Positions 43,811-54,716 are shown, numbered from the stretch's first letter. The stretch is 64,000 nucleotides of DNA from Methylomonas sp. ZR1 (GCF_013141865.1 NZ_RCST01000001.1:3348001-3412000), one strand, 5' to 3'. Notes: generated by a model from the sequence alone, not told the origin. A program made the numbers and translations.

Positions 43811-44473
43811 TTATTGACTGACACCTGATAAAAACGGCACAAAACTTACCCGCTCTATTACTTCATCTTCAAAACCGTGCTCTGTCCGGGTAACCCGATG
43901 CAATTCCTGCATCCCTTCCAGCCCGACCGGAATCACCATCACGCCCCCCACAGCCATTTGCTCAAGTAAGGCTTCCGGAATTTCCGCCGGTGCGGCGGCA
44001 GCTAATATCCCATCATATGGCGCGTGCTCCGGCCAGCCCCAGCCACCATCGCTATGCTTAAAACCCACAGTCTTGATACCCAACTCCCATAGGGTATCTC
44101 GGGCTTTTTTCATCAACGGCGCAATCCGTTCCACCGAATAAACTTGCGCTACCAGCTTCGACAATATTGCGGTTTGGTAGCCGCAACCCGTACCAATTTC
44201 CAGTACTTTGAGCAGCGGACCTTTTTCCAATAGCAATTCCGTCATTTTGGCGACGATATACGGCTGCGATATAGTTTGATTGTGGCCGATAGGTAAGGCA
44301 GTATCCTCATAAGCACGACTCTCCAAAGCTTCGTCGACAAAAATATGCCTAGGTGTGTCAGACATTACCGCCAGGACTTTACTGTTATAGATGCCTTGCT
44401 CGCGCAGCCGAGAAATCATCCGCTCCCTGGTCCGCCGAGAAGTCATGCCTATACCCTGGATGCGTCTACTCAT
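43811..44473 (-). CDS. pcm: protein-L-isoaspartate O-methyltransferase
   Basis: Repairs isoaspartyl damage in proteins using SAM. The 220-residue product has [41 protein letters not shown] motif [15 protein letters not shown] and [17 protein letters not shown]. The ATG at 44473 shares four bases with the surE stop and has GGAGG seven bases upstream, so it is preferred to an open start eight codons earlier. The surE-pcm pair is conserved in gammaproteobacteria. Confidence 0.94.
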   Translation of the reverse strand: MSRRIQGIGMTSRRTRERMISRLREQGIYNSKVLAVMSDTPRHIFVDEALESRAYEDTALPIGHNQTISQPYIVAKMTELLLEKGPLLKVLEIGTGCGYQTAILSKLVAQVYSVERIAPLMKKARDTLWELGIKTVGFKHSDGGWGWPEHAPYDGILAAAAPAEIPEALLEQMAVGGVMVIPVGLEGMQELHRVTRTEHGFEDEVIERVSFVPFLSGVSQ

Positions 44474-45225
44474 GCGAGCGCCTCCATTGCCAGCCATTCG
44501 CTCAATCCCTCTAATCGTTCATATCGCGTTAAATCCAACTGTAACGGCGTTACGGACACGTATCCGTTTCTTATCGCATCAAAATCGGTACCTGGCCCGG
44601 CGTCTTGTTCGCTGCCGGGCGGTCCCACCCAGTAAATATCCTGCCCCCGCGGATCATGGGAACGTATCACTGCTTCCGCTTTGTGCCGCTGCCCGAGTCG
44701 GGTAGATTGATAACCTTTTAATTCAGCAATCGGTAAATCAGGCACGTTGACGTTCAATAAAGTGTCTTCCGGCAAGGGATGAGCGAGGATTTTTTGCATT
44801 AATGTCACAGCCACATGTGCCGCCGTATCGAAATGTTTAGGGTCGCTGGATGCTAAAGAGATAGCCACCGCAGGCAGCCCAAGAAAACGCCCTTCGGTAG
44901 CCGCAGCCACGGTGCCAGAATAAAGCACATCGTCACCAAGATTGGCGCCATGATTGATACCGGCGAATACCATATCCGGTTCGTTCGCTAATAATCCTGT
45001 AATCGCCAGATGAACGCAATCCGTCGGCGTACCATCCACCCTGACAAAACCGTTTTCACATTGAGTGGCGCGCAAAGGCATATCCAGGGTTAAAGAATTG
45101 CTTGCGGCACTCCGGTTTTTATCTGGCGCCACTACTGATACGTTGGCGTGTTGACGCAGAGCTTCGGCCAATGTGTTGATGCCTTGCGCTAAATAACCGT
45201 CGTCGTTGCTGATTAGTATGTGCAT
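44470..45225 (-). CDS. surE: 5'/3'-nucleotidase SurE
   Basis: Metal-dependent phosphatase acting on nucleoside monophosphates and short polyphosphate. The 251-residue protein begins [19 protein letters not shown] with the metal-binding NDDG, followed by [50 protein letters not shown] and [10 protein letters not shown]. The frame stays open upstream of 45225, but that start gives the family N-terminus. Coupled to pcm. Confidence 0.95.
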   Translation of the reverse strand: MHILISNDDGYLAQGINTLAEALRQHANVSVVAPDKNRSAASNSLTLDMPLRATQCENGFVRVDGTPTDCVHLAITGLLANEPDMVFAGINHGANLGDDVLYSGTVAAATEGRFLGLPAVAISLASSDPKHFDTAAHVAVTLMQKILAHPLPEDTLLNVNVPDLPIAELKGYQSTRLGQRHKAEAVIRSHDPRGQDIYWVGPPGSEQDAGPGTDFDAIRNGYVSVTPLQLDLTRYERLEGLSEWLAMEALA

Positions 45226-45289
45226 ACTGCCGTGAAACGCTTTAAAATTCCCGCATAGTAGCAAAAAAAGCGCAAAACCAGCAGCTTAC

Positions 45290-45859
45290 GTGACAAAAAA
45301 AACCACTTCCGCAGACGATGTCCTCTTGTTTCGAAACTCGATCGGCAAAGTCCAAACCATAGACACCAATACCGTTATTCTTAAGCCTGATAAGAAACCG
45401 CGGCCAATACCTTCATTTAAGCCGCTCGAGCAGGTTGATCCGTTACAAAAAGATGTTGAGGGTAGCTTGGAGACCCTGTTCCAAGAAGACAAGATCGCCT
45501 TCCTGGTGCCAGGCATGCAAAAAAGCGTCATCAAAAAACTTCGGAAGGGATATTACGGCCTGGATGCCGATATAGATTTACATGGCTTAAGTAGCCGAGA
45601 TGCACAACTGCAGCTATTACGATTTTTACACTATTGCGTTGAAGACGGTTATCGCTGCGTACAAATCATTCACGGCAAGGGGTACAACTCTACGGACAAT
45701 CAGCCAGTCTTAAAAAATGATATTAATCTCTGGCTACGCCAACATAAAGATGTCCTGGCGTTTTGCTCCGCTCCCCCCAAGGCTGGCGGTACCGGTGCCT
45801 TGTTCGTACTGTTACGCTTATCAGAAAAATTTGTGACATCCGAAGACGAGCCTCAATAA
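45290..45859 (+). CDS. Smr-domain protein
   Basis: 189 residues. The C-terminal half is an Smr domain: DIDLHGLSSRDAQLQLLRF (about 95-113), VQIIHGKG and an AFCSAPPKAGGTGALFVLL segment. Related proteins nick nucleic acid or rescue stalled ribosomes (SmrB in Escherichia coli). The N-terminal half is charged and unconserved. The start codon is GTG with no strong ribosome-binding site. Diverges from surE. Confidence 0.85.
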   Translation: MTKKTTSADDVLLFRNSIGKVQTIDTNTVILKPDKKPRPIPSFKPLEQVDPLQKDVEGSLETLFQEDKIAFLVPGMQKSVIKKLRKGYYGLDADIDLHGLSSRDAQLQLLRFLHYCVEDGYRCVQIIHGKGYNSTDNQPVLKNDINLWLRQHKDVLAFCSAPPKAGGTGALFVLLRLSEKFVTSEDEPQ

Positions 45860-46105
45860 CGCCCCTTTAGCGCTACTCCAAAATCTCCCGCCTCTACCCA
45901 AACAAACGCAACCCCGTTCGTTATATTTTGCTTTGCCTTGACTTGTCCGGCTTGTTGCTCTAGTTTTTCAGCATTGCTGCTCCTTATCATGAAAATAATA
46001 ACGAAACCAACGCCATGACCACAAACCTACACCAGCGACCTCTCCAAACCACAGGAGAAATTGGCGTTTCTATGCAAAGCACTGTCGAAGCGGGGATTTT
46101 CAACA

Positions 46106-47140
46106 ATGAGCCTTAACATTGGGATCGTGGGTTTAGGCAGAATTGGTCGCGGGGTATTAAGAGGAAATTTCGCACAAGAAAAAGGCGGCAGATTCGATAT
46201 ACGTGTAGTCTGTGACGTAATGGCTATCGATCACGTTGCTTACCTATTAGCAAACGATAGCACCTATGGCCGCCCCCCATTTAATGTAGATTGCGATGGC
46301 GACGATTTAATCATAGACGGCAAAAGAGTTCGCTATCAGAAGGTAGACCGGCGCCGTAGTTCGCCCGATGACGGCAGCTGGGGAGTATTGCGCCAATTTG
46401 ATCTCGATGTATTATTTGACGCCACGGGCACCGCCACGATCCACGATTTCCGCTCATTGATAACGCAGGAAGTCGCTAAAAAAATCCTTTGCACTTGGAA
46501 TGTCAGCGGTTGCGATATTAGTGTGGTGTTCGGAGTAAATCATTCGGCATACGATCCATTACACCATGACGTCATCTCTGCCAGTACCTGCACGGGTAAC
46601 GCTCTGGTTCCTATCTGTCATGTACTTGATAAGCACATTGGCATCAATTTCGCCCGAGCCATCACTATCCATCCGCAACTTTCAGATCAACGTGTATTGG
46701 ATGGTTATCACGCATCATCCCAACTTGGCCGTGGGTGCGCGTCTTCCATTATCCCAACCAGCACGAATGTAGGTAAATCCACGACATTGGTATTACCAAG
46801 ACTGGAAGGCAAATTGGACGCTATGTCCTACAGAGTGCCAACTGCAATTGTCTCAGTTATTGATTTAACAGCCACTCTTTCTAGGAAAACGTCACTAGAA
46901 GAATGTGTAGAACTGTTTGAAGACTACGCCAACAAACAATTAGCAGGAATTATTCATTGTGACTATGGCGCATGGGGCCATCAAAAGGCTAGCATCGACT
47001 ATATGGAAACCCAATATTCCTCAATATTGTTGATGCATCATCTGACTGTCAGCCAAGGCCACCATCTCGGCCTATCTTTAATGCATGACAATGAGCACGC
47101 ATATTGCTGCCGAGTATTAGACGTATTGGGCATTTTATAA
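46106..47140 (+). CDS. divergent glyceraldehyde-3-phosphate dehydrogenase family protein
   Basis: 344 residues with the GAPDH layout: NIGIVGLGRIGRGVLR (4-19), C162 in SASTCTGNALVP at the catalytic position, H189 in TIHPQLSDQ, then IIPTSTNVGKSTTLVLPRLEGKL and RVPTAIVSVIDLT. The second cysteine of the usual ASCTTNC motif is alanine here and the segment before the active site is unlike glycolytic enzymes. The ATG at 46106 follows GGGGA by nine bases; an open TTG start lies 45 bases upstream. Function is uncertain: it may oxidise another phosphorylated aldehyde. Confidence 0.75.
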   Translation: MSLNIGIVGLGRIGRGVLRGNFAQEKGGRFDIRVVCDVMAIDHVAYLLANDSTYGRPPFNVDCDGDDLIIDGKRVRYQKVDRRRSSPDDGSWGVLRQFDLDVLFDATGTATIHDFRSLITQEVAKKILCTWNVSGCDISVVFGVNHSAYDPLHHDVISASTCTGNALVPICHVLDKHIGINFARAITIHPQLSDQRVLDGYHASSQLGRGCASSIIPTSTNVGKSTTLVLPRLEGKLDAMSYRVPTAIVSVIDLTATLSRKTSLEECVELFEDYANKQLAGIIHCDYGAWGHQKASIDYMETQYSSILLMHHLTVSQGHHLGLSLMHDNEHAYCCRVLDVLGIL

Positions 47141-47197
47141 AACTAGTGCCAGCAAGTTTACCGAACACTCAATGAAACCCGATCACATTCTGGCAGA

Positions 47198-47776
47198 ATG
47201 AACCGAATAACAAGCTTCTCAGCGGCCTCTTCACCGGATGCAACAGTTTTGATTCTGGGCAGCATCCCTGGAAAAGCATCACTGGAGGCTAATCGATATT
47301 ACGCGCATCCACAGAATCAATTTTGGCCTATCATAACCGAACTTCTGGAACTCAATCCTAGTAGCTCATACTTAGCGAGAATAGAATCACTAAAATTAGC
47401 CGGCATTGCACTATGGGATGTAGTTAAGTCATGCCATCGGCACAACAGCAGTCTCGATGCAAAAATAGACAAAAACAGTATCGTTACAAATGATTTTCCA
47501 GGATTTTTCCTAAACCACCCCTATATTACGCATATATTCTTTAATGGCTTAACTGCAGAAAAAACCTTTCAAAAGCATGTTCAACCTTATATATGCACAG
47601 ATCGGTTTACGTACCACCGATTACCCTCTACAAGCCCGGCGCATGCAGCGATGGCTTTTCAACAAAAGCTGGAAAGTTGGCGCATATTAACAACAGCAAT
47701 AGCAGAAGCCACTTACAGCGAAACAATAGAGACTTCAAAAACAAACCAAACAACCAGACCAAGAAATATATTCTAG
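47198..47776 (+). CDS. hypoxanthine-DNA glycosylase-like protein (UDG superfamily)
   Basis: 192 residues. It shows the family-6 uracil-DNA-glycosylase pattern: LILGSIPGKASLEANRYYAH (19-38) with HPQNQFW following, GIALWDVVKSCHR, FFNGLTAEKTF and RLPSTSPAHA (about 145-154). Family members remove hypoxanthine or deaminated bases from DNA. The last 25 residues are a polar tail not needed for the fold. No partner genes are evident. Confidence 0.8.
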   Translation: MNRITSFSAASSPDATVLILGSIPGKASLEANRYYAHPQNQFWPIITELLELNPSSSYLARIESLKLAGIALWDVVKSCHRHNSSLDAKIDKNSIVTNDFPGFFLNHPYITHIFFNGLTAEKTFQKHVQPYICTDRFTYHRLPSTSPAHAAMAFQQKLESWRILTTAIAEATYSETIETSKTNQTTRPRNIF

Positions 47777-47802
47777 GAATATAAATTAACGCTGAACAGT
47801 AC

Positions 47803-47828
47803 ACAAACAAAAACGGCAGAGAAGCCGT
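47803..47828 (-). terminator. rho-independent terminator after rplQ
   Basis: On the minus strand ACGGC, a six-base loop TTCTCT, then GCCGT followed by TTTTGTTTGT, about 40 bases after the rplQ stop. This fits the end of the alpha operon. Confidence 0.75.
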
Positions 47829-47866
47829 CTAGCTAATCTGCCGCTACAAGCCCAATATTAAGGCAT

Positions 47867-48247
47867 TTATTCTTCAGTTTGTACAGGCTCTGGTCTATCT
47901 ACCAACTCGACGTAAGCCATAGGTGCGTCATCACCAGGCCGGAATCCGCACTTTATAATCCTCAAATACCCACCGTTTCTGGATTGATACCTTGGACCAA
48001 GCTCGTTAAATAATTTCGTCACAACATCTCTATCGCGCAACTTAGAGAACGCCTGGCGACGTTTCGCGACAGAGTCGTTTTTAGATAATGTAATCAAAGG
48101 CTCGGCGATCACGCGCAACTCTTTTGCTTTTGGTAACGTAGTCTTGATTAACTCGTGTCTAAACAAAGAGCAAGCCATGTTGCTAAATAGCGCTTTTCTG
48201 TGGCTACTATTTTTATTTAACTGTCTTCCAGATTTACGGTGTCTCAT
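47867..48247 (-). CDS. rplQ: 50S ribosomal protein L17
   Basis: 126 residues starting [20 protein letters not shown] with [16 protein letters not shown] and a final [15 protein letters not shown], as in all L17. Located near the peptide exit tunnel on the 50S subunit. Last gene of the alpha operon, 18 bases after rpoA and followed by a good terminator. Confidence 0.97.
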   Translation of the reverse strand: MRHRKSGRQLNKNSSHRKALFSNMACSLFRHELIKTTLPKAKELRVIAEPLITLSKNDSVAKRRQAFSKLRDRDVVTKLFNELGPRYQSRNGGYLRIIKCGFRPGDDAPMAYVELVDRPEPVQTEE

Positions 48248-48265
48248 TTTTCAAATGCCTTATAT

Positions 48266-49276
48266 TCAAATTCCAGCTTGCGATTGATCAGCCAGATTTT
48301 CAGGTGGCCAGTTTTCCAAGCGCATACCCAATGACAGACCTTTAATTGCAAGAATATCTTTAATTTCCGTTAACGACTTCTTACCCAGATTAGGTGTCCT
48401 CAACAACTCCACTTCGGTCCGCTGAATCAGATCACCGATATAGAAAATGTTTTCCGCCTTTAGGCAGTTGGCAGAACGAACCGTCAACTCCAAATCATCT
48501 ACAGGACGTAGCAGGACTGGATCGAACGACTCTTCCTCAATTGCTACCTCCTCATGTATCTGTTCGTTAACTTTTTCAAAATCTACGAACACAGATAACT
48601 GGTCATGAAGAATCGAAGCGGCTAATTTGATCGCCTGCTCAGGATCAACCGTACCATTTGTCTCCAATTCTATAACGAGCCTATCCAGATTAGTGCGTTG
48701 TTCGACACGAGTGCTTTCTACATGATAAGCGACCTTTACTATAGGACTAAATGCCGCATCAACCATTAACACACCGACCGGCGCGTCGTCATTCATCTCT
48801 TTCCTCAGACTGGCAGGAACATAACCCCGACCTCTCTCGACCTTAATCTTGATGTTGAGTGAGCAGTCTTGATTGTTGATATTTGCGATTATCAGATCCG
48901 GGTTTACTAACTCCACATTATGGGGTAGTTCAATATCCCGAGCAGTTACGACACCAACACCCGATTTAGCCAGCGTGAGAGTCACTTCATCCTTAGAATG
49001 AACAACGACAGCAAGTTTCTTAAGGTTCAGTATGATGTCTATGACATCTTCTTGAACACCTTCTATCGTGGTGAATTCATGCAACACGCCTTCGATAGAA
49101 ATTTCTGTAACTGCGCAACCTGGAATTGAAGACAGCATGACCCGCCTCAAAGCATTGCCTAAAGAATGCCCGAAGCCGCGCTCCAGAGGCTCGATAACGA
49201 TTCTCGAGTGGTTGGCCGATTCGTTAATCACCTCGACAAGTCTAGGCTTAAGTAGGCCAACAATAGAACTCTGCAT
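48266..49276 (-). CDS. rpoA: RNA polymerase alpha subunit
   Basis: 336 residues. The N-terminal domain (about 1-235) dimerises and binds beta and beta' ([19 protein letters not shown]). The C-terminal domain, which binds UP elements and activators, is nearly identical to that of Escherichia coli: [19 protein letters not shown] and [16 protein letters not shown], ending GMRLENWPP. Lies between rpsD and rplQ as usual. Confidence 0.98.
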   Translation of the reverse strand: MQSSIVGLLKPRLVEVINESANHSRIVIEPLERGFGHSLGNALRRVMLSSIPGCAVTEISIEGVLHEFTTIEGVQEDVIDIILNLKKLAVVVHSKDEVTLTLAKSGVGVVTARDIELPHNVELVNPDLIIANINNQDCSLNIKIKVERGRGYVPASLRKEMNDDAPVGVLMVDAAFSPIVKVAYHVESTRVEQRTNLDRLVIELETNGTVDPEQAIKLAASILHDQLSVFVDFEKVNEQIHEEVAIEEESFDPVLLRPVDDLELTVRSANCLKAENIFYIGDLIQRTEVELLRTPNLGKKSLTEIKDILAIKGLSLGMRLENWPPENLADQSQAGI

Positions 49277-49299
49277 AATTTAAATCCTGGACTTATTTA

Positions 49300-49920
49300 T
49301 TACTTAGAATAAAGCTCAACAACCAGCTGCTCGTTGATGTCAGAGCCTAAATCCACGCGATCAGGCACAGACTTGAATGTTCCACTCATCTCTTTGGAAT
49401 TAACTTCTACCCAAACTGGAAAGCCATACTGCTCGGCAACAACCAGCGAGTCTTTAATACGTTGTTGGCTCTTAGCTTTTTCTCTAACCTTAATTACATC
49501 GCCGGCAGCGACTTGGTATGAAGGTATATTAATTAACCTATCGTTTACCAAAATCGCTTTGTGAGATACCAACTGCCTTGCTTCCGCTCGGGTAGCAGCG
49601 TACCCCATACGGTAAACGACGTTATCCAATCGAGACTCTAAAAAATCAAGTAAATTTTGACCAGTAGCGCCTTTTTGTAGGTCAGCAGCTTTGTAATAGT
49701 TCCGGAATTGCTTTTCCAAAACCCCGTATATGCGGCGCAAGCGCTGTTTAGCGCGGAGCTGCATAGCATAATCAGAATTCCTTGTACGCTTAGCGCCATG
49801 TTGACCAGGTCTTTGTTCTAATTTACATTTGCTTTCTAGAGATTTACCTCTGCTTTTCAAAAATAAATCAGTACCTTCCCTACGACTCAGCTTGCAAGCA
49901 GGACCAAGATATCTTGCCAT
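49300..49920 (-). CDS. rpsD: 30S ribosomal protein S4
   Basis: 206 residues starting [20 protein letters not shown], with [11 protein letters not shown] and the S4 RNA-binding domain ([31 protein letters not shown]). S4 starts 30S assembly and in Escherichia coli represses its own operon. Gene order rpsK-rpsD-rpoA is the standard alpha operon. Confidence 0.98.
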   Translation of the reverse strand: MARYLGPACKLSRREGTDLFLKSRGKSLESKCKLEQRPGQHGAKRTRNSDYAMQLRAKQRLRRIYGVLEKQFRNYYKAADLQKGATGQNLLDFLESRLDNVVYRMGYAATRAEARQLVSHKAILVNDRLINIPSYQVAAGDVIKVREKAKSQQRIKDSLVVAEQYGFPVWVEVNSKEMSGTFKSVPDRVDLGSDINEQLVVELYSK

Positions 49921-49938
49921 TAAATTTACTCCACTATC

Positions 49939-50325
49939 CTAAACACGACGTTTTTTGGGTGGACGACAACCATTATGAGGTATGGGAGTAACGTCCACGA
50001 TATTTGAAATTTTGAACCCCATACTGTTCAAAGAGCGAACAGCAGATTCCCTACCAGGGCCGGGGCCCTTAATCATAACATCCAGATTTTTCATCCCGTA
50101 TTCCTGAGCTACCGCTCCTGCTTTCTCAGCAGCCACCTGCGCTGCGAAAGGTGTGCTTTTGCGTGAGCCACGGAAACCGGATCCACCAGATGTAGCCCAA
50201 GATAACGCGTTACCTTTTCTGTCTGTAATAGTAACGATTGTATTGTTAAAGGAAGCGTGGACATGAACGATACCGTCCGCTACTTCTTTCTTAATACGCT
50301 TTTTAACTCGATTCTGGGTTGCCAT
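49939..50325 (-). CDS. rpsK: 30S ribosomal protein S11
   Basis: 128 residues with [38 protein letters not shown] and the C-terminal [18 protein letters not shown] typical of S11, a platform protein that contacts mRNA near the E site. The frame opens with a TTG one codon upstream; the ATG at 50325 has AGG about eight bases before it and is preferred. Lies 23 bases after rpsM. Confidence 0.97.
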   Translation of the reverse strand: MATQNRVKKRIKKEVADGIVHVHASFNNTIVTITDRKGNALSWATSGGSGFRGSRKSTPFAAQVAAEKAGAVAQEYGMKNLDVMIKGPGPGRESAVRSLNSMGFKISNIVDVTPIPHNGCRPPKKRRV

Positions 50326-50348
50326 CAAAAATGCCTATCTAGATGTAT

Positions 50349-50705
50349 TTATTTAGTAACTGACTTGCGCGGACCTTTACGAGTCCGAGCATTTGTTCTG
50401 GTTCTTTGTCCTCTCAATGGCAAACCACGGCGATGCCTGATACCACGATAACAACCCAGATCCATTAATCTTTTAATATTCATTGAGACTTCTCTGCGAA
50501 GATCACCTTCTACAGTCATCGCAGAAATAACCTTACGTATAGATTCAACTTGATCCTCAGAAAGGTCTCGAATCTTGACGGTTGGCTGAACCCCAACTTC
50601 ATCGCAGATATTTCTAGCAGTTTGTCTGCCAATTCCATAGATAGCAGTCAACGCTATCTCCGCATGCTTATGGTCAGCCACGTTTATACCGGCAATACGA
50701 GCCAT
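50349..50705 (-). CDS. rpsM: 30S ribosomal protein S13
   Basis: 118 residues starting [19 protein letters not shown], with [15 protein letters not shown] and the basic tail [20 protein letters not shown] that reaches tRNAs in the P site. First gene of the alpha operon; a strong promoter lies in the 76-base gap after rpmJ. Confidence 0.98.
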   Translation of the reverse strand: MARIAGINVADHKHAEIALTAIYGIGRQTARNICDEVGVQPTVKIRDLSEDQVESIRKVISAMTVEGDLRREVSMNIKRLMDLGCYRGIRHRRGLPLRGQRTRTNARTRKGPRKSVTK

Positions 50706-50745
50706 TCATATACTCCAAAAACAGTACTATAAGGTTAAACAGGGG

Positions 50746-50774
50746 ATTATATCACCCTGCAAAATAAATCACAA
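50746..50774 (-). promoter_or_regulatory. sigma-70 promoter of the alpha operon
   Basis: On the minus strand TTGTGA (50774-50769), a 17-base spacer and a perfect TATAAT (50751-50746) lie in the gap between rpmJ and rpsM, where the alpha operon promoter also lies in Escherichia coli. A CAGGG/CCCTG inverted repeat spans the -10 and could form in longer transcripts from the spc genes. Confidence 0.75.
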
Positions 50775-50781
50775 AAACAAG

Positions 50782-50895
50782 TTAGCCTTGACGCTGTTTG
50801 TGTCTGCCATCTTTACAGATAACTCGCACAACGCCGTTTCTTTTAATTACTTTACAACTTTTGCATATGGCTTTTATTGAAGCTCGTACTTTCAC
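50782..50895 (-). CDS. rpmJ: 50S ribosomal protein L36
   Basis: 37 codons with a GTG start and AGGAG six bases upstream: [19 protein letters not shown] and so on to the C-terminal HKQRQG. C11, C14, C27 and H32 form the zinc-binding set of the cysteine-containing L36 type. Lies 18 bases after secY and is easily missed because of its size. Confidence 0.96.
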   Translation of the reverse strand: MKVRASIKAICKSCKVIKRNGVVRVICKDGRHKQRQG

Positions 50896-50913
50896 GGCAA
50901 ACTCCTGGAAATT

Positions 50914-52239
50914 TTAAGATTTTTTCAAATTGGCTTTTTTCATCAAGCCTTCGTATTGCTGCGACATTAAATGCGTCTGCATTTGCGAAATAAAGTCCAT
51001 CACAACAACCACAATGATAAGCAAAGATGTGCCACCAAAAGAAAAGGGCACATTCCAATAGACGATCAGAAACTCAGGCAACAAACATATCAATGTGATG
51101 TAAACAGCGCCTATCAAAGTGAGCCGCGTCATTACCTTATCGATATAACTGGTAGTGTGAGCCCCCGGCCTAATTCCAGGCAAATAAGCGCCTGATTTCT
51201 TAAGGTTTTCCGCGGTTTCCTTTGAATTGAAAACCAGAGCGGTATAAAAGAAACAAAAGAACACAATAGCCAACGCATAGCATAGAACGTACACAGGCTG
51301 ACCGGGAGAAAGCACCGACGAAATATCCTGAAGCCAAGAAAAGCCATCAACATTCCCGAACCATCCTGCTATTGTCGCGGGAAATAAAATAATGCTTGAT
51401 GCAAAAATGGGCGGTATAACGCCTGCCATATTCAACTTAAGCGGCAAAAAGGAACTCTGCCCTGAATAGACCTTGTTGCCTTGCTGCCTTTTTGGATAAT
51501 TAATGGTTATCCGTCTTTGCCCTCTTTCAACAAAAACAACAACACCCGTTACAACTACAGATAAAGCGAACAACACAACAATAAACGCCCCATTCATTTC
51601 ACCAGTACGCGCAAGCTCTAGGGTTCCGCCAATTGCGGAAGGCAATCCAGATACGATACCGGCAAATATAATTAGCGATATACCATTGCCTATCCCCCTT
51701 TCCGTAACCTGCTCCCCAAGCCACATTAAGAATATCGTACCGGTGACTAAAGTAATCGTTGTTATAAGAACGAAACTGATACCAGGCTGGATAACAACAG
51801 CTAGACCACCCGCAGTTTGGTTTTGCAAGGCTACCGAGATGCCTATCGATTGAAACATCGCCAAAACGACGGTGCCATAGCGAGTGTACTGAGAAATTTT
51901 TCTACGCCCGGACTCACCTTCTTTTTTTAGCTGCTCCATAGCAGGTATGACAATAGTCATAAGCTGCATAATGATAGACGCTGAGATGTATGGCATTATA
52001 CCCAGCGCAAACAGACTCAAACGCATCAACGCACCACCGGAAAACATGTTAAACATGTTTAATATAGAACCCGACTGCTGCTCAAACATTATTGACAATG
52101 CTTTTGGATCTATCCCCGGAACAGGGATATGAGCGCCGATTCTGTATACGACAAATGCGCCTAAAACAAACAATAGTCTTGACTTGAGCTCACCAAACCG
52201 AAATGTGCCCGCAGCAACATCAACTCCTTTAGCACTCAC
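50914..52239 (-). CDS. secY: preprotein translocase subunit SecY
   Basis: Channel subunit of the SecYEG translocon in the inner membrane. 441 residues with about ten transmembrane segments; signature stretches include [44 protein letters not shown] and [11 protein letters not shown]. The GTG start directly follows the rplO stop with no gap, so translation is probably coupled. Sits between rplO and rpmJ in the spc cluster. Confidence 0.98.
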   Translation of the reverse strand: MSAKGVDVAAGTFRFGELKSRLLFVLGAFVVYRIGAHIPVPGIDPKALSIMFEQQSGSILNMFNMFSGGALMRLSLFALGIMPYISASIIMQLMTIVIPAMEQLKKEGESGRRKISQYTRYGTVVLAMFQSIGISVALQNQTAGGLAVVIQPGISFVLITTITLVTGTIFLMWLGEQVTERGIGNGISLIIFAGIVSGLPSAIGGTLELARTGEMNGAFIVVLFALSVVVTGVVVFVERGQRRITINYPKRQQGNKVYSGQSSFLPLKLNMAGVIPPIFASSIILFPATIAGWFGNVDGFSWLQDISSVLSPGQPVYVLCYALAIVFFCFFYTALVFNSKETAENLKKSGAYLPGIRPGAHTTSYIDKVMTRLTLIGAVYITLICLLPEFLIVYWNVPFSFGGTSLLIIVVVVMDFISQMQTHLMSQQYEGLMKKANLKKS

Positions 52240-52674
52240 TTAAGCCTCGACTTTGCCACCAGCAGCTTCAATAGTTAACTTTGCACCAGCCGTAACGCCA
52301 AGTCCTTTTAAAACCAAAGGCCGAGTAACTGTTCCAGTATTCACTACTTTAACTTGTTTTGAAAACACCGGGATAATGTTCTCACTGATCAGTAATTGAA
52401 TATCTACAACATCAGCCTGAAGAGCATCAATTTCAGCCAAACGAACCTCGGCAGTAAATTTCTTTGTTCTGGACGTAAAGCCAACCTTTGGAAGTCTACG
52501 CTGCAAAGGCATCTGACCACCCTCAAAGCCCACTTTATGAAACCCCCCGGAACGGGCCTTTTGACCTTTATGACCTCTACCGCAGGTTTTACCATCAGTA
52601 GATCCTATACCACGCCCAACGCGCTTTGCCTTTTTTCTGGCGCCGCATGCAGATTGTATTGTGTTCAGATACAT
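52240..52674 (-). CDS. rplO: 50S ribosomal protein L15
   Basis: 144 residues with the glycine-rich N-terminal part (KRVGRGIGSTDGKTCGRGHK, GFEGGQMPLQRRLPKVGF) and a folded C-terminal domain ending TIEAAGGKVEA. Late-assembly 50S protein. Its ATG overlaps the rpmD stop by one base (TAATG). Confidence 0.97.
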   Translation of the reverse strand: MYLNTIQSACGARKKAKRVGRGIGSTDGKTCGRGHKGQKARSGGFHKVGFEGGQMPLQRRLPKVGFTSRTKKFTAEVRLAEIDALQADVVDIQLLISENIIPVFSKQVKVVNTGTVTRPLVLKGLGVTAGAKLTIEAAGGKVEA

Positions 52675-52859
52675 TAAACTTCCTCAACCTTTAGCATATA
52701 TGCGATTTTATTGATCATCCCGCGATTCTCAGGCGTGTCGATAACCTCAACCACCTGCCGGATTCTGCTCAAACCCAATCCTTTTAAACACTGCTGATGA
52801 CTCTTTAAGCGACCATTTTTACTTTTTGTCATCATTACGCTTAATTTTTTGCCACTCAT
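52674..52859 (-). CDS. rpmD: 50S ribosomal protein L30
   Basis: 61 residues with the L30 core: [20 protein letters not shown] and [17 protein letters not shown]. Small alpha-beta protein of the 50S subunit. Lies 6 bases after rpsE and overlaps rplO by one base. Confidence 0.96.
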   Translation of the reverse strand: MSGKKLSVMMTKSKNGRLKSHQQCLKGLGLSRIRQVVEVIDTPENRGMINKIAYMLKVEEV

Positions 52860-52865
52860 ATCGTT

Positions 52866-53372
52866 TTACCCTGTTATTTGATCAACAGATAAACCGCGCT
52901 TTGCTGCGATTTTCTTAGCGTCATGCATTGCGGTCAAACCATTAATTGTCGCGCGCACAACATTGATCGGGTTACTCGTACCGATACATTTAGCCAATAC
53001 ATTATGCACACCGACGACCTCGAATACGGCGCGCATAGCACCGCCGGCAATGATTCCGGTACCTTCTGAAGCCGGTTGCATGTAAACCTTAGCCGCACCA
53101 GTGTTAGACATAATTGAATATTGTAACGTACCTTCTTTCAACGCTACTTTGCGCATGTTCTTCCTTGCCTGCTCAAGCGACTTTTGAATCGCTACAGGCA
53201 CTTCTCTTGCTTTTGAAACGCCATAACCAACACGCCCGTCGCCGTCACCGACGACCGTAAGCGCAGCAAAACCAAAAACTCGACCGCCTTTAACTACTTT
53301 TGCAACACGTCTTACCGAAACCAATTTTTCCTGTAATCCGTCTGTACTACCTTGAGATGGTGCTGTTGCCAT
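52866..53372 (-). CDS. rpsE: 30S ribosomal protein S5
   Basis: 168 residues with the dsRNA-binding-like N-terminal domain ([36 protein letters not shown]) and the C-terminal fold ([20 protein letters not shown]). Lies beside S4 at the mRNA entry site and affects decoding accuracy. Standard spc position after rplR. Confidence 0.98.
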   Translation of the reverse strand: MATAPSQGSTDGLQEKLVSVRRVAKVVKGGRVFGFAALTVVGDGDGRVGYGVSKAREVPVAIQKSLEQARKNMRKVALKEGTLQYSIMSNTGAAKVYMQPASEGTGIIAGGAMRAVFEVVGVHNVLAKCIGTSNPINVVRATINGLTAMHDAKKIAAKRGLSVDQITG

Positions 53373-53381
53373 GCTATTCCC

Positions 53382-53735
53382 CTAAAACTTCAAGCCAGCT
53401 TCACGCGCAGCGTCGGCTAACGCCTTTACGCGGCCATGATATTTAAAACCAGAGCGGTCAAATGCGACCTCAGTTACACCAGCCGCAATCGCTCTTTCAG
53501 CAACGATACGCCCTACCTCAGTGGCGGCTTTAATATTACTCGTGTTATTCAAACCCGCCTTTACATCAAGTTGTAATGTAGACGCTGCCGCGAGCGTAGA
53601 TGTACCATCAACACTGAGAACCTGCGCGTAAATATGCTGGGAAGTTCTATGTATGGTAAGTCTATTTACATTTAACTTTTTGATTTTGCAGCGTAATCTC
53701 AACGCTCTTTTTAATCTCGATGACTTCTTATCCAT
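53382..53735 (-). CDS. rplR: 50S ribosomal protein L18
   Basis: 117 residues; binds 5S rRNA. Visible are [32 protein letters not shown] and the terminal [20 protein letters not shown]. The frame begins with a GTG at 53738, but the next codon is ATG with AGG seven bases upstream, so 53735 is chosen. Confidence 0.97.
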   Translation of the reverse strand: MDKKSSRLKRALRLRCKIKKLNVNRLTIHRTSQHIYAQVLSVDGTSTLAAASTLQLDVKAGLNNTSNIKAATEVGRIVAERAIAAGVTEVAFDRSGFKYHGRVKALADAAREAGLKF

Positions 53736-53743
53736 CACTTCAC

Positions 53744-54277
53744 CTATTTCTTTTTGGCTTCTTTTCTAGCCACGTATTCGTCGGCTATCCTCACACCCTT
53801 CCCTTTGTAAGGCTCGGGCGGGCGAAAAGCTCTGATTTCAGATGCGACTTGGCCGACTTTCTGCTTATCACTGCTCTTCACATGCAACTCAGTTTGCGTT
53901 GGTGCTTCAACGGTAACGCCTTCGGGAATTAAATATTCGACAGGGTTTGAATAACCCAAGGATAGAGTTAAAAGATTGTCTTTAACTTGCGCCCTATAGC
54001 CGACCCCAACCAACAACATCTTTTTGACGAATCCCTCGGAGACGCCTTTTACCATATTGTTAATTGACGCCCTAGCTGTACCTGCGTGGGCCTTAGCTCC
54101 TTTTACACTATCGTCCCATTTGATTCTGATTACGTTAGATTCGATTTCAAGATCAACTGCGTCACACAGATCAAACGAAAGCCGACCAAGTTTACCGTTA
54201 ACTATCATTTGCTTGCCGTCGACTCTTACATCAACGCCTGACGGCAAAGTTATAGGCGCATTAGCTACTCTAGACAT
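53744..54277 (-). CDS. rplF: 50S ribosomal protein L6
   Basis: 177 residues with two repeated L6 domains, starting [17 protein letters not shown] and containing [20 protein letters not shown] and [17 protein letters not shown]. Sits near the factor-binding site of the 50S subunit. Lies 15 bases after rpsH. Confidence 0.98.
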   Translation of the reverse strand: MSRVANAPITLPSGVDVRVDGKQMIVNGKLGRLSFDLCDAVDLEIESNVIRIKWDDSVKGAKAHAGTARASINNMVKGVSEGFVKKMLLVGVGYRAQVKDNLLTLSLGYSNPVEYLIPEGVTVEAPTQTELHVKSSDKQKVGQVASEIRAFRPPEPYKGKGVRIADEYVARKEAKKK

Positions 54278-54292
54278 GATATACCTCTTTAA

Positions 54293-54688
54293 TTAACAGA
54301 CAGTGCAAATGACTTCGCCGCCGTGCCCTATAGCACGCGCAGCGCGATCAGTCATCACACCATTAGAGGTTGAAACTATGGCTATGCCTAGACCACCTAG
54401 CACTTTCGGCAACTCGTCTTTAGACTTGTATATTCTAAGCCCGGGACGGCTAACTCGTTTAACGCTCTCTATAACAGGAACCCCGTTGTAATATTTTAGC
54501 TCAACGGTCATTTCTGTATGGCACCCGGTAATTTCGGTTTTAAAGTCAGTAATATATCCCTCTTCTTTCAATACTTTAGCGATAGCCAGCTTTAACTTCG
54601 ATGAAGGGATTTTTACACTCTTTTTGCCAGCAGATTGACCATTTCTAATTCTGGTTAGCATATCTGCTATTGGATCTGTCATACTCAT
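54293..54688 (-). CDS. rpsH: 30S ribosomal protein S8
   Basis: 131 residues beginning [20 protein letters not shown] and ending with [20 protein letters not shown]. Central-domain 16S binder; in Escherichia coli it represses the spc operon. The first of two in-phase ATGs (54688) fits the usual N-terminus. Confidence 0.98.
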   Translation of the reverse strand: MSMTDPIADMLTRIRNGQSAGKKSVKIPSSKLKLAIAKVLKEEGYITDFKTEITGCHTEMTVELKYYNGVPVIESVKRVSRPGLRIYKSKDELPKVLGGLGIAIVSTSNGVMTDRAARAIGHGGEVICTVC

Positions 54689-54716
54689 TTTTCAATTCTC
54701 CAAAACTTAAACAGAA

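Noticed and set aside
45938..45966. TTGACT-17-TAGTTT promoter-like pair before the GAPDH-like gene
   Set aside because: The -35 is good but the -10 matches only half the consensus, so it is not listed as a feature.
46015..46116. 33-codon open frame overlapping the start of the GAPDH-like gene
   Set aside because: No ribosome-binding site and no recognisable content. A leader peptide is possible but unsupported.
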